DNA of 64,000 nt, from positions 214,717-278,716 of the forward strand of contig NZ_JADYVX010000007.1 in NCBI RefSeq assembly GCF_020194175.1, in the 5' to 3' direction. Source of the stretch: Bradyrhizobium sp. BRP22. GTDB taxonomy: Bacteria > Pseudomonadota > Alphaproteobacteria > Rhizobiales > Xanthobacteraceae. This document shows, in pieces, positions 1-9,343 of the stretch. The notes under the pieces are model-generated. The model was given only the letters and a program-made list of their open reading frames with translations. It was not told the origin of the DNA and ran no database searches. The first letter of the stretch is position 1. Each line of letters starts with the position of its first letter. The position numbers were made by a program, and so were the translations under genes.

Positions 1-169
1 TGTCGATCACGATCCGCGTGGTCCCGTGCGCGCCGTTGCGCTCGACCAGCAGCGAGCAGCGGCGGCGGCGGTTCTTCGGATTGTTCGGATCGCAGGCGCC
101 CCAGCCGAGCGCCGGGCGTGGCACGCCGGCGGAGGAGCCGCAGCCTAAAATCGTCAATGTGATCGTCAT
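1..169 (-). CDS. MBL-fold metallo-hydrolase, N-terminal part (runs off the window)
   Basis: Reading leftwards from an ATG at 169, the first 56 residues begin MTITLTILGCGSSAGVPRP and continue with a Gly-Trp-Gly-Ala-Cys-Asp segment and a run of arginines. This is the usual start of the PhnP/RNase-Z-like metallo-beta-lactamase-fold proteins found next to tatD in Bradyrhizobium and Rhodopseudomonas. The metal-binding HxHxDH motif would lie beyond the window edge, so the family call rests on the N-terminus and context. The ATG overlaps the tatD stop codon by four bases (ATGA), which implies translational coupling at the end of the same operon. Confidence 0.75.
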   Translation of the reverse strand, partial: MTITLTILGCGSSAGVPRPALGWGACDPNNPKNRRRRCSLLVERNGAHGTTRIVID

Positions 170-957
170 GCCGCCTCTTTCGGAGCCGGCACTTTCGAGA
201 ACAGCCGGAAGAAATTTTCGGTGGTCTGCCGCGAGATTTCCTCGAGCGAAACCCCGCGGGTTTCGGCCAGGACCTTGGCGACCTCGACCACGTAGGAGGG
301 CTCGTTGCGCTTGCCGCGGAATTTGCCGGGCGCGAGATACGGCGAGTCGGTCTCGACCATGATGCGATCCGCAGGCAGTTCGGCCGCGAGCGCTCGCAAG
401 CTTTCCGATTTCTTGAAGGTCAGGATGCCCGTGAACGAGATCGAGAGCCCAAGCTCGATGGCTTTCATCGCCAGTTCGCGCCCGCCGGTGTAGCAATGCA
501 GCACCGCCTTGAACGGGCCCTTTGCCACCTCGTCTTCCAGGATGCGGCCGCAATCCTCATCTGCCTCGCGGGTATGGATCACGAGCGGCAGGCCGGTGGC
601 GCGCGCGGCGGCGATATGGGCGCGAAAGCCTCGCTCCTGCGCCTCGCGCGAACCGTGCTGGTAGAAGTAATCGAGCCCGGCTTCGCCGAGTGCCACGACC
701 TTCGGATGCCTGGTCAGCTCGATCAGTTCGGCCGGCGGGATGCCGTCTTCCTTGTCGGCCTCATGCGGATGCGTGCCGACCGAGCAATAGACGTTGGGAA
801 AGCGCTCGGTGATCGCAAGCAGGCCGTCGAGCCGCCGCACCCGGGTCGAGATCGTGACCATGCGTCCGACGCCCGCGTTCTCTGCGCGCGCGACGATGGC
901 GTCGAGATCCTCGGCCAAATCCGGAAAATCCAGGTGGCAATGGCTGTCGACCAGCAT
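166..957 (-). CDS. tatD: TatD family metal-dependent hydrolase (putative DNase)
   Basis: This 263-residue protein belongs to the TatD family of amidohydrolase-fold enzymes, known as metal-dependent 3'-5' exonucleases and DNases. The N-terminal metal motif HxH is at residues 6-8 (DSHCHLDF). Further family motifs are ALGEAGLDYFY, HTREADED and the late ETDSPYLAP, whose Asp is a metal ligand. The length is normal for the family. I chose the ATG at 957 because it gives the canonical MLVDSHCHLDF start; an in-frame TTG at 975 that overlaps the metG stop would add six residues. It lies 14 bases after metG in the same operon. YcfH-type TatD genes commonly follow holB or metG. Confidence 0.93.
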   Translation of the reverse strand: MLVDSHCHLDFPDLAEDLDAIVARAENAGVGRMVTISTRVRRLDGLLAITERFPNVYCSVGTHPHEADKEDGIPPAELIELTRHPKVVALGEAGLDYFYQHGSREAQERGFRAHIAAARATGLPLVIHTREADEDCGRILEDEVAKGPFKAVLHCYTGGRELAMKAIELGLSISFTGILTFKKSESLRALAAELPADRIMVETDSPYLAPGKFRGKRNEPSYVVEVAKVLAETRGVSLEEISRQTTENFFRLFSKVPAPKEAA

Positions 958-971
958 GTTCTTCCAACCGC

Positions 972-2915
972 TCAATCGGCCTTTGGTTCGACGTAGCGCG
1001 GAAACACGCCGACCGGCGGCGGCAGTTGGACGCCCGGTCTCAGCCGCTCGCCAAAAGCAGCGAATTGGCGCGACTTCTGATCGTCTCCGGGAATGCCCAG
1101 ACTATCGAGCAGCTTGGCCGAGGCTTCCGGCATCACCGGCTGCGTCAGGATCGCGATCTGGCGCACCACTTCGGCGGTCACATACAGCACTGTCTTCTGC
1201 CTGGCGGGATCGGTCTTGGCCAGTGCCCACGGCGCTTCGCCCGCAAAGTAGCGGTTGGCTTCGGCCACCACGGCCCACACCGTGTTCAGCCATTGGTGGA
1301 TCTGCTGGGTCGCCATCGCTTTTCGCGACGCCTCCAGCATGGCGTCGGCTTGCGCCAGGATCGTTTTGTCGCTGTCGGAGAACTCGCCGGGCTCAGGCAG
1401 GACGCCGCCGAGTTGCTTGGCGATCATCGACAGCGAACGCTGCGCCAGATTGCCGAGATCGTTGGCGAGGTCGGCATTGATGCGCGCGACGATGGCCTCA
1501 TGACTGTAGTTGCCGTCCTGCCCGAACGGCACCTCGCGCAGGAAGAAATAGCGCATCTGGTCGACGCCATACTGATCCGCGAGATTGAAGGGATCGACGA
1601 CATTGCCGACCGACTTCGACATCTTCTCGCCTCTGCTGAACAGGAAGCCGTGGGCATAGACGCGCTTCTGCACGGGGATGCCGGCCGACATCAGGAAGGC
1701 CGGCCAGTACACCGCGTGGAAGCGGATGATGTCCTTGCCGATGATGTGCACATCCGCCGGCCAGTAGCGCCAGTTCGGATCGTTCTCATCGGGATAGCCG
1801 ACCCCGGTGATGTAGTTGGTGAGCGCGTCGACCCAGACATACATCACGTGCTTGGCGTCGTTGGGTACCTTGACGCCCCAATCGAAGGTGGTACGCGAGA
1901 TCGAGAGATCCTTCAGCCCGCCCTTGACGAAGCTCATGACTTCATTGCGACGCGAGTCAGGTCCGATGAAATCGGGCTGGCTTTCATAGAGATGAAGCAG
2001 CTTGTCCTGGTATGCCGACAGCTTGAAGAAGTAGCTCTTCTCCTCGACCCATTCGACCGGCGTGCCCTGCGGTCCGCGGCGGACATTGTCCTCCCCGACG
2101 ACGGTCTCGTCCTCGGCGTAGTAGGCCTCGTCGCGCACCGAGTACCAGCCGGAATAGCTGTCGAGATAGATATCGCCGTTCGCCAGCATGCGATCCCAGA
2201 TCGCCTGCACCGAGCGGTGATGGGCCGGCTCGGAGGTGCGGATGAAGCGGTCGAACGAGACCTTCAGCCGCTCGTCCATTTCCTTGAAACGGGCGGCGTT
2301 GCGGTCGGCGAGTTCGGCCGGCGTCAGCCCCTCGCCTTGGGCGGTCTGGATCATCTTCTGCCCGTGCTCGTCAGTGCCGGTCAGGAAGAACACGTCCTTG
2401 CCGTCGAGCCGCTGGAAGCGCGCCAGCGCGTCGGTCGCGATCGCCTCATAGGCGTGGCCGATATGCGGCTGCCCGTTCGGATAGGCGATCGCGGTCGTGA
2501 TGTAGAACAGGTTGCCGCGCGTGGTCGCCGGCGCGGGCCGAGCAGCGGGAGCGGATTGCGCGGGCTTCGGCTTTGGCTTCGGCGCCTTCTTCACAACCGG
2601 CGCGGGCGCGGGCTTGCTGACCGGCTCCGGGGCAGAGACCGGCTGCTTCGGCGCAGCCTTCTTCGCGACTTTCGCCGTTGATTTTTTCGCGGTGTTCTTG
2701 GTCTTGGCCGTTGTCTTTCTGGCAGTCGTCTTCTTGCCCGCTGCTTTCTTGACGGCCGTCTTCTTCTTGGCAGCCTTTTTCACTGCCCTCTTGGCTGTCT
2801 TTTTCGCTTTCCTCGCAGGAGCTTTCTTCTTTTTTGCGCGCGTCTTCACCGCGGCCTCGGCGGCACGGCGGGCTGCCTTCTTCGTCTTTTTCTTTTTCGA
2901 AGCTTTCCGGGCCAC
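972..2915 (-). CDS. metG: Methionyl-tRNA synthetase with a Lys/Ala/Pro-rich N-terminal extension
   Basis: This class I aminoacyl-tRNA synthetase charges tRNA-Met in the cytoplasm. The catalytic core starts near residue 134 ([18 protein letters not shown]). The HIGH motif is at 151-154 and KMSKS at 431-435. No Cys pairs are seen in the connective peptide, so it looks like the zinc-less MetG2-type, and there is no C-terminal tRNA-binding domain. Ahead of the core lie about 130 residues made almost only of Lys, Ala, Arg, Thr, then Pro, resembling histone H1 or AlgP tails. The extension contains no internal Met. The GTG at 2915 is preceded by AAGGA seven bases upstream, so the tail appears to be truly translated. 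Confidence 0.95.
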   Translation of the reverse strand: MARKASKKKKTKKAARRAAEAAVKTRAKKKKAPARKAKKTAKRAVKKAAKKKTAVKKAAGKKTTARKTTAKTKNTAKKSTAKVAKKAAPKQPVSAPEPVSKPAPAPVVKKAPKPKPKPAQSAPAARPAPATTRGNLFYITTAIAYPNGQPHIGHAYEAIATDALARFQRLDGKDVFFLTGTDEHGQKMIQTAQGEGLTPAELADRNAARFKEMDERLKVSFDRFIRTSEPAHHRSVQAIWDRMLANGDIYLDSYSGWYSVRDEAYYAEDETVVGEDNVRRGPQGTPVEWVEEKSYFFKLSAYQDKLLHLYESQPDFIGPDSRRNEVMSFVKGGLKDLSISRTTFDWGVKVPNDAKHVMYVWVDALTNYITGVGYPDENDPNWRYWPADVHIIGKDIIRFHAVYWPAFLMSAGIPVQKRVYAHGFLFSRGEKMSKSVGNVVDPFNLADQYGVDQMRYFFLREVPFGQDGNYSHEAIVARINADLANDLGNLAQRSLSMIAKQLGGVLPEPGEFSDSDKTILAQADAMLEASRKAMATQQIHQWLNTVWAVVAEANRYFAGEAPWALAKTDPARQKTVLYVTAEVVRQIAILTQPVMPEASAKLLDSLGIPGDDQKSRQFAAFGERLRPGVQLPPPVGVFPRYVEPKAD

Positions 2916-2972
2916 AACGAATTCCTTAAGTGCAGTTCAAGCGAAGATTATCGGGATTGGTGAGACGGCGGA

Positions 2973-4013
2973 TTACCGCACGGCTTCCGCGAGCATCGAA
3001 AACACCGAGAACACCAGCGGTTTGCGTTCCAGATTGTACGATTCGGTATCGCGCGCGGCGAGGACGATCTTTTCCCATACCTCCGCCAGCCGTGCAAGGC
3101 GCGGCAGGTTGGCGTTGGCATCGCCGGTGCGCAGCTTTTCGCTGATCCAGCGCTCGACGCCTTCCATGAAAGCCGCGAGCGCGACACGATCGCTCAAGCC
3201 GAGCGCGTCACCGAGCGCATGCAGTTCGCGCGGATCGACCTGCGGCAATGTCGCAAGCAGCGCCGCGGTCTTCTGTTGCAGCTTCAGCGCGTCGCCGCCG
3301 AGCAGGTTCAACGCCCGCGCCACGCTGCCCTCGGCCGCCGCAGCGGCCTCGAGCAGCGCCGCATCGTCAGGCCCGATGTCGGCAGCCGCTGCAGCAGCGC
3401 GGATCACATCGTCGGTATCGAGCGGCCTGAGCAGCAATTTGCGGCAGCGGGACAGGATCGTCGGCAGCACCCGCGACGGCGCGTGGCTGACCAGCAGAAA
3501 CAGCGATTGCTGCGGCGGCTCTTCGAGGATCTTCAGGAGCGCGTTGGCGGCATTCGGATTGAGCTCGTCGACGGTATCGACGATGCAGACGCGCCAGCCC
3601 TCGACCGCCGCCGTCGAGCCGAAGAACGAAATGGTTTCGCGCGTCTCGTCGACCGTGATCACGGTCCGCAGCACGCCGCGGTCGTTGAGCCCACGCTCCA
3701 GCACCAACAGCCCGCCATGGGCGCCGGCCGCGACCTGTCTTGCCACCGGATCCTGCGGATCGACCGCCAGCGTTTCCGCCTGCTGCACAGCCGGTGCGAG
3801 CGGATGACGGTGCGCCAGCACGAAGCGCGCCATGCGATAGGCCAGCGTCGCCTTGCCGATGCCGCCAGCGCCGCCGATCAGCCAGGCGTGCGGAATGCGG
3901 CCCGAGCGATACGCCGCGAGCAGCGCCGCCTCCGCCTCGCGATGCCCGAAGAAATCGGGCGTCTCGCGCGGATGCCGGACCGCGATTTCCTGCTCGGCCT
4001 TGCGCGGGCTCAT
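2973..4013 (-). CDS. holB: DNA polymerase III subunit delta' (clamp loader)
   Basis: This 346-residue AAA+ protein is the delta' subunit of the replicative clamp loader, which helps load the beta sliding clamp. It has a Walker A-like loop GGAGGIGKAT at residues 47-56, a segment LLKILEEPPQQSLFLLVSH typical of delta'/gamma proteins, and the SRC motif (LSRCRKLLLRPL) that supplies the trans-acting arginine in clamp loaders. Its ATG at 4013 overlaps the tmk stop by four bases (ATGA). The tmk-holB-metG-tatD order is the common conserved bacterial arrangement. Confidence 0.95.
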   Translation of the reverse strand: MSPRKAEQEIAVRHPRETPDFFGHREAEAALLAAYRSGRIPHAWLIGGAGGIGKATLAYRMARFVLAHRHPLAPAVQQAETLAVDPQDPVARQVAAGAHGGLLVLERGLNDRGVLRTVITVDETRETISFFGSTAAVEGWRVCIVDTVDELNPNAANALLKILEEPPQQSLFLLVSHAPSRVLPTILSRCRKLLLRPLDTDDVIRAAAAAADIGPDDAALLEAAAAAEGSVARALNLLGGDALKLQQKTAALLATLPQVDPRELHALGDALGLSDRVALAAFMEGVERWISEKLRTGDANANLPRLARLAEVWEKIVLAARDTESYNLERKPLVFSVFSMLAEAVR

Positions 4014-4696
4014 GCGTGGCTCGCCGCCGGAAATGCCGTGAGAAGATGTTCGCGCAGCGCGTTCCAGATGCGCTCGCCGACCGCATCGGCATCGGCATTG
4101 GCATCGATCAATACGCAGCGCTGCGGGTCTTCGACCGCGAGCTGTTTGTAGGCTTCGCGCAAATCCTGATGAAACTGGACGTCCTCGGACTCGAACCGGT
4201 CGGGCGCCGCATCGCCGCGGCGGGCTGCCGCCCGCTTCAGGCCGACCTCCACGGGCACGTCGAGGATGAAGGTGAGATCCGGCTTGAGGTCGCCGATGGT
4301 GACGCGCTGCATGGCATTGACGAGGCCGAACGGCACCTGCCCGAGCCGGCCCTGATAGACCCGCGTCGAATCGAAGAACCGATCGCAGAGCACCCAGATG
4401 CCCTGGTCCAGCGCCGGGAGGATCACGGTATGGACGTGGTCGTCACGGGCGGCCGCGAACAGCAGTGTCTCGGCATCGGGTCCGAGCAGCTTGCCCATGC
4501 CTGACAGCAGGAGATGGCGGATGACTTCCGCGCCCGGCGAACCGCCGGGCTCGCGAGTGACGATGGCGCGCAGCTTGGCCGCGTTCAGCCGTTCGGCAAG
4601 CCGTCGGATCTGGGTGGATTTTCCCGACCCCTCGCCGCCTTCGAACGTGATGAAGCGCCCGCGCACGGATCGTCGTTTCGCCCTAGCCTTCGCCAT
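4010..4696 (-). CDS. tmk: Thymidylate kinase (dTMP kinase)
   Basis: The product phosphorylates dTMP to dTDP for DNA precursor synthesis. At 228 residues it is slightly longer than the usual 205-215 because of a basic N-terminal lead (MAKARAKRRSVRG). The P-loop GGEGSGKST is at residues 20-28. The DRF-type motif CDRFFDSTRVYQG binds the nucleoside monophosphate. The ATG at 4696 lies one base after the stop of the carboxypeptidase gene. A longer reading frame upstream is an antisense-like extension inside dac and was not used. It overlaps holB by four bases. Confidence 0.95.
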   Translation of the reverse strand: MAKARAKRRSVRGRFITFEGGEGSGKSTQIRRLAERLNAAKLRAIVTREPGGSPGAEVIRHLLLSGMGKLLGPDAETLLFAAARDDHVHTVILPALDQGIWVLCDRFFDSTRVYQGRLGQVPFGLVNAMQRVTIGDLKPDLTFILDVPVEVGLKRAAARRGDAAPDRFESEDVQFHQDLREAYKQLAVEDPQRCVLIDANADADAVGERIWNALREHLLTAFPAASHA

Positions 4697-4697
4697 G

Positions 4698-5945
4698 TCA
4701 GAGCTTCTCGACGCCGGCGCGGAACATGCCGATGACCAGTTCCTGGGCGCCGTCGAGCGCCCGGCGCACGGTCGATCCGGTGCCGATCGCTTCCGCCGCG
4801 TAGACCGGCGTCTCCACCGCCAGATTGCCGCTGCGCCACACCTTGACGACGCCGATCTGCTGCCCGGCCTCGATCGGCGCCCGCACCGGGCCGTTATAGA
4901 CCACGCGCGCCAACAGCCTCTCATTGCCGTTCTTCGATACCATCACCTTGATCGGTTCCGGGCTGGTCAGCTTCACCGAGCGGGTTTCGCCGCCGAACAC
5001 CCTGGCGTAGCCGATGGTCTGGTTGGCGGCGATCAGCGTGCGGGTTTCGAAGTTGCGGAAGCCCCATTCCAGCATTTTCTTGGCCTCGCTCGCGCGGTCA
5101 TCGGCATCTTCCAGCCCGTTGACCACGACGATCAGCCGCGTGTCGTTCTGCACGGCCGAGCCGACCATGCCGTAGCCGCCTTCCTTGGTGTAGCCGGTCT
5201 TCAGGCCATCGGCGCCGTTCAGCGAGTTCAGAAGCGGATTGCGGTTGAGCTGGCGGATCTTGTTCCAGGTGAATTCCCTCTCGCCGAACAGTTTGTACAT
5301 GTCCGGATAGGTCAGGATGATGTAGCGCGCGAGCTTTCCCAGTTCGCGAACCGTCATCTTGTTGCCGGGGTCGGGCAGGCCGTTGGAATTGGCGAAGGTC
5401 GACTTCGTCAACCCGAGCTCCCGAGCGCGCTTGGTCATGAAGTTGGATGCGAAGTCGCGCTCATTGCCGGCCATGCCCTCGGCGAGCGCGATGCAGGAGT
5501 CATTGCCGCTCTGGATGATGGCGCCATGCAGGAGGTCATCGACCGAGACCTTGCTGTTGATGGCGGCAAACATCGTTGAGCTGCCGGAGGGCGCCCCGCC
5601 CCGCCGCCAGGCGTTCTCGCTGATCCGGTATTCGTCCGTGAGCTTGATGTCGCCCTTCTTCAGCGCGTTGAACACGACTTCCACCGTCATCAGCTTCATC
5701 ATGCTGGAAGGCGCGCGGAGCTCGTCGGCGTTCTTCTCGAACAGCACGCTGCCGGAGGAGGCCTCGATCAGGATCGCGGTCGGCGCATCGCCGTCGAACC
5801 CGCCCTCTTCCTTCTTCGCGCCCTGCACGCTGTTGTTGGCGGCATAGACCACCGTGCCGCAACCGATCGCAAGCGCGACCGCAGCCGCCGCCAGCGCGCG
5901 CCAAGGCAGGCGCGACATGAAGGCGGATCGAGAAACAGCGATCAT
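4698..5945 (-). CDS. D-alanyl-D-alanine carboxypeptidase (penicillin-binding protein, S11 family)
   Basis: This periplasmic enzyme trims the terminal D-Ala from peptidoglycan pentapeptides. The 415-residue chain begins with a signal peptide or anchor (SRLPWRALAAAAVALAIGCG). The three penicillin-binding motifs follow in order: SxxK as SMMK at residues 81-84, SGN in IQSGNDSC, and KTG in GLKTGYT. The C-terminus ends with the beta-sandwich and amphipathic tail typical of DacA/DacC. The ATG at 5945 has AGGA eight bases upstream; the open frame extends to a TTG at 5993 but without support. It heads the dac-tmk-holB-metG-tatD run, with one base to tmk. Confidence 0.93.
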   Translation of the reverse strand: MIAVSRSAFMSRLPWRALAAAAVALAIGCGTVVYAANNSVQGAKKEEGGFDGDAPTAILIEASSGSVLFEKNADELRAPSSMMKLMTVEVVFNALKKGDIKLTDEYRISENAWRRGGAPSGSSTMFAAINSKVSVDDLLHGAIIQSGNDSCIALAEGMAGNERDFASNFMTKRARELGLTKSTFANSNGLPDPGNKMTVRELGKLARYIILTYPDMYKLFGEREFTWNKIRQLNRNPLLNSLNGADGLKTGYTKEGGYGMVGSAVQNDTRLIVVVNGLEDADDRASEAKKMLEWGFRNFETRTLIAANQTIGYARVFGGETRSVKLTSPEPIKVMVSKNGNERLLARVVYNGPVRAPIEAGQQIGVVKVWRSGNLAVETPVYAAEAIGTGSTVRRALDGAQELVIGMFRAGVEKL

Positions 5946-6180
5946 CGGCGATGTCCTGAAACGAGGGCCTTCTACCAGTTGGAAGTATCGCAAACAACTG
6001 AGGTTTTGGCCGCAAGGCCCGGGCCGGCGCGCTTCTTCGCAGAGAAAATGATCCTATCGCGGAACCGCGCCGGTTTCCTGCAGCAAATCCGGCAAAGACG
6101 GCGGAAACGCGTACGCCTCAGGCGCTCGGCTGCAGCTCGCGCTGATCAGGTTTCTGAGGTAAGCGCGCGAAGCCGTTGAT

Positions 6181-7107
6181 TCAGTACAGCCCCCGGCCGC
6201 TCAGCACCTCCGCCGGGCCGCGCGGATCGATCGGAACATAGGCCGAGCGGGCATCGGTCGCGTAACTGCCATTGGCGTCATACGAGACCTGCCGGACATT
6301 CTCGCTGCTCCGCCCTCGCCCACGGCTGGAGGCGGACATTTCCGAGGTAGCATTGGTCGAGGCGTAATCGGCCGACGTATTGCCCAACGAATAGGGCCGT
6401 CCCTCCGGCAGCGGAACCTCGCCTCGGATCCGGCCGGCCGAGGACGACATGTCAGGCACGAACGGCCTGGCCGAGGCGATCCGGACCGTGGACGGCGACG
6501 GCGCAGGTGCGCCGGTCCGCAGCGTCGCCATCAATTGGCGGTCGTCTGAACCCTCGAGTGGCGCCCGCCCGACATACTCGACGCGGACGCGGGCGATGCC
6601 ATTGCCTCTGAATTCAAGCAGTTCGGCGGCTTTGTTCGAGACGTCGATGAGGCGGTTGCCGTGATAGGGGCCGCGGTCGTTGACGCGCACGATCACCGAC
6701 TTGCCGTTCCGTAAATTCGTCACCCGAGCATAGCTCGGCATCGGCAGCGTCGGATGGGCGGCGGTCAGCGAGGCCATGTCGAACACTTCGCCGTTGGCGG
6801 TCAGGCGGCCGTGGAAGTCATCGCCATACCAGGAGGCGAGCCCCTCCGCGCGGTAGTTGGCGTCTTCCTCGGGCACGTACATGCGCCCGGCCACCATGTA
6901 GGGCTTGCCGACCCGATAAGTCCCGCCGCCCTTCGGCACCGGCTCGCCGAAGGCAACCACGCGCGGGCTGGCGGAAACGCCGTACTTTGGATCGACGCGT
7001 CCCGCGAATTTGTTCGAGGAGGCGCAGTTGGCGAGCACAAGGCAGGTCGCGACCGCAGCCGCACTCCGCACCATCGCCCGAATCGGATCTTGCCGTCGCT
7101 TCCCCAT
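6181..7107 (-). CDS. rlpA: Septal ring lytic transglycosylase RlpA family lipoprotein
   Basis: This 308-residue lipoprotein has a lipobox LANC with the acylated Cys at residue 28, so it is probably anchored in the outer membrane. A double-psi beta-barrel domain follows (AEGLASWYGDDFHGRLTANG to RVRVEYVG), including the conserved VRVNDRGPY segment. RlpA proteins cleave or bind denuded glycan strands at the septum. The C-terminal third is low-complexity and Ser/Arg-rich. I do not see the SPOR domain found in Escherichia coli RlpA. The ATG at 7107 is chosen over an in-frame TTG at 7116. It lies about 235 bases before dac on the same strand, probably as its own unit. Confidence 0.9.
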   Translation of the reverse strand: MGKRRQDPIRAMVRSAAAVATCLVLANCASSNKFAGRVDPKYGVSASPRVVAFGEPVPKGGGTYRVGKPYMVAGRMYVPEEDANYRAEGLASWYGDDFHGRLTANGEVFDMASLTAAHPTLPMPSYARVTNLRNGKSVIVRVNDRGPYHGNRLIDVSNKAAELLEFRGNGIARVRVEYVGRAPLEGSDDRQLMATLRTGAPAPSPSTVRIASARPFVPDMSSSAGRIRGEVPLPEGRPYSLGNTSADYASTNATSEMSASSRGRGRSSENVRQVSYDANGSYATDARSAYVPIDPRGPAEVLSGRGLY

Positions 7108-7436
7108 CGACCCCAACTACCACGCTTGCCGGACGCGCGCCCTCGCTCGAGGCCCCTTCGCGTCACGATCCCCAAAGATGCGGCCCACCTCCGCATCAGA
7201 AGGTGAAGATATCGCAACCGGAACACGGCGGAAATGGGGAGAGCCGTACCGTGGTAAATCATCAGTTGCGCCCTCCCCGGCCTTTTACGGGCGAAAGCTG
7301 TCCCGCTTTCAAACATCTGTTGCAGCAAATCATCACTTCACGGCCGATCGCGGCCTTGGCGTCAGGATTCTTTTGACTGTGCAAGGCCGCAGTCGTTCTC
7401 TCCCTCGTGCGCAGGGGGCGCAAAGGAAGTTCTGAA
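7108..7436. other. Intergenic region without a recognised gene
   Basis: This is the divergent space between rlpA (leftwards) and a small ORF at 7437 (rightwards). I see no convincing coding frame, repeat or terminator; the open frames here are short and unlike known proteins. It must hold the rlpA promoter, but I could not pick one out. Confidence 0.4.
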
Positions 7437-7526
7437 ATGATCGAGACGGTTACGGCGGTGATGGGCCTGGTGAGCGCGGGGATCTTTCTGGCCCATGCCT
7501 ATGAGGGTTTTCGCACCCGGGCATAA
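7437..7526 (+). CDS. Predicted 29-residue small membrane protein
   Basis: The short frame MIETVTAVMGLVSAGIFLAH, ending with a basic tail, is preceded by AAAGGAAG seven bases upstream of the ATG, a strong ribosome binding site. It has one hydrophobic stretch (about residues 5-20) followed by a basic end, as expected for a single-pass inner-membrane miniprotein. I know of similar short proteins in Bradyrhizobium, but no function is known to me. Coding status rests on the ribosome site and composition only. Confidence 0.5.
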   Translation: MIETVTAVMGLVSAGIFLAHAYEGFRTRA

Positions 7527-7627
7527 AGCCCAACGCGAAACGGAAAGACGCATCACCTCTTTCCCGAAAGGCATGTTCGTAAAGCTTTAATAGATTCGGA
7601 CGAGCATCGGAGTGTAGCAGGTGCATC

Positions 7628-7726
7628 ATGCGCAAACACGACTTGGTCTCCGACGGATTTCTGACGCTCACAGCAGCAAGCTTCGTGCTGCTGTGCTCGA
7701 GCCTGCTGGCCTTCGCGCTGAGCTAG
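7628..7726 (+). CDS. Predicted 32-residue small membrane protein
   Basis: The frame MRKHDLVSDGFLTLTAASFV continues through a leucine-rich hydrophobic segment to a stop at 7724-7726. It has an AGGTG element five bases before the ATG. The charged N-terminus followed by one membrane-spanning segment suggests a single-pass membrane miniprotein. It lies about 100 bases after another such ORF on the same strand. Function unknown; the call is tentative. Confidence 0.35.
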   Translation: MRKHDLVSDGFLTLTAASFVLLCSSLLAFALS

Positions 7727-8551
7727 GCTGAGGCGCGCCTCTCCCCTGGGGTATCCCCGGGCCTTACGGTGTTGCGCACGCTCATTCAACGTGCGCCCCG
7801 TCGAAATACAGCTCTCGCATACGTTCCGGTGATCTCGCCTCCCGCGCGACGGCATCCTTGGTGCAAGCGCATCAATGCCGGCAGCCTTTCCTCCGCACCG
7901 ACCGGCTTCGGCCTCGACACGGTCCGCCTCGCGGATGCCTTCTGCGCGGCTTCGGGCGCCGCCTAAGCGCGCCTATCGGCGCCCGTGGAGCTCGCTTCCC
8001 GCCCCAGTCAACTTGCTCGTCTCAGCGCCGCCGGCGACCCTAGAGCATTTTCGGTTCTGATTGAATCAGAACCGAAGCTCCAGATTCTTGTTTTGACGCG
8101 TTTTCTTCACGCGAACCGGTATCCACTTCGCTCGAAAACGCTCTAAGCGCGACCCAACTGTTTGGAACCCTTGCCATCGTCGCGAATTTGTAAGCCCGCA
8201 CACATGATCACCAACCGTGTTGTGCACTGTCCCCTAGCAGCTCGGTCCGCCCCCTGGCCGGGCTGCTTCTTTGGGAGTCCGAGCCTGTGGCTTCCTCACC
8301 ACCCAGCCGAACGCTGTCGTGGCGCCGATCCACCCCAAACCGACGTTGGTGATCCTGACGACGCCCTGAAGATCGTCATGCGCGGCCCCGACAAGGAAGA
8401 CAGGCTCGCCGCATGAAATTCGTTGAAGCAAACGGGCCAACGCCACGATCGAGCGTCTCGACATCCAGTGTCGGTTTTTGGAAATAGCGGACTGGAACCT
8501 TTATTCGCGAGCTCTATTGGCTCGCTGTCCAATTGCTAGGAGGTCAACACC
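7727..8551. other. Long intergenic region carrying one palindromic repeat
   Basis: Apart from the repeat at 8041-8145, I find nothing coding in these roughly 820 bases. Frames on both strands are short, rich in Pro and Arg, and unlike known families. A GGAAC element near 8486 is followed 16 bases later by TATT, a poor match to the EcfG -10 element, so I do not call a promoter for the gene at 8552. Confidence 0.4.
8041..8145 (+). repeat. Dispersed palindromic repeat, family A (full copy)
   Basis: This is a full-length copy of a roughly 105-bp element also found at 39866-39975 and, inverted, at 63380-63484. Its outer ends pair (TAGAGC...TTTTCG with CGAAAACGCTCTA). It contains a strong internal hairpin, TTCGGTTCTGAT / ATCAGAACCGAA, and a second arm with GACGCG / CGCGAACC. 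Shortened relatives lie at 27428, 49593 and 61839. The element is probably a small non-autonomous repeat transcribed as structured RNA. Confidence 0.85.
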
Positions 8552-8812
8552 ATGACCAAACTTCTTCTAGCGACATTCGCTGTTCTCGCGATCGCGGCAC
8601 CTTCATTCGCACAGCAGGACAGAACGACTGGTCAAGCGCCGCCATCCGGTGCTTCCTCGTTCTACCTGACTCAAGACCCTGCGACGATGAAGTGTAAAGT
8701 TGTCAATGCCCAGCCTGCCCCTGGTGACAACACGAAGGTCATTGGTACGGCTCACCCGACGCAGGCGGAAGCGCAAGCAGCTTTGCAGGCTGAGAGAACT
8801 TGCGCGAAGTAA
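8552..8812 (+). CDS. Small secreted protein of unknown function (86 residues)
   Basis: The protein has a clear Sec signal peptide (MTKLLLATFAVLAIAAPSFA, cleavage after AQQ or before it). The short soluble domain (SSFYLTQDPATMKCKVVNAQ and onwards) contains two cysteines that could form a disulfide in the periplasm. The ATG is preceded by a perfect AGGAGG nine bases upstream, which fixes the start. I do not recognise a named domain. Similar short periplasmic proteins with YLxQDxxTxKC segments occur widely in Bradyrhizobium. It stands alone between two gene-poor gaps. Confidence 0.8.
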   Translation: MTKLLLATFAVLAIAAPSFAQQDRTTGQAPPSGASSFYLTQDPATMKCKVVNAQPAPGDNTKVIGTAHPTQAEAQAALQAERTCAK

Positions 8813-9343
8813 AGGCCCGACATCGCGCACCGTCGCGCCGCTGCGAAAATGCAGAGGCAGCCAAAGGGTGAACCGGCCTTACTCATTGTCCGCTTCGGGG
8901 AACGGCTGTTGCGTCCTTCGGCCCAGGAAAGTGTCCGGCCTGCACTCTTGAAGGAGCGCTCGCGATCTGGCGACGACCTCCTGTGCCTGGCTCTTTAGTT
9001 CGACCGCGTAGGAAGGTAGGTAACTTTGACCGTGAGGAGTATTGCCGTTTTGTGGCATGGCGCGCTCCCTTGGCTATGCAGGCGGGAGCGCGATCGGTCT
9101 CTCAGCCACCGACGCCTACGGACAGAGCCTCAGCCGGTGATGTGCTCTTAACTAGCACGACCCCGCTCTGTTCAAAAGTGAACTTAGGGCCCTGTGACAT
9201 TCAGCTTACGACAACGGGATATACCCACTCGCAGTCTGGCTCAGCCGGAGCCCCGGCCCGCGCCAAAGGTCCCAGCTCTTGGACAAAGCCGGAGACCCTT
9301 ACGGCGCTGTCGCATTGCCCGGCTCGGGAAAAGGGCCGGTTCG
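8813..9343. other. Intergenic region without a recognised gene
   Basis: These 531 bases separate the secreted-protein gene from the convergent Nudix gene. The only sizeable frame (rightwards from 8983) has no recognisable motif and extends antisense into the Nudix gene, so I do not call it. No clear terminator hairpin or repeat is visible. Confidence 0.4.

Noticed and set aside
1026..2681. A 551-codon plus-strand open frame over metG
   Set aside because: Antisense to a well-supported MetRS gene; its composition is that of a shadow frame.
8486..8512. GGAAC followed by TATT upstream of the gene at 8552
   Set aside because: The -10 element matches only half the consensus.
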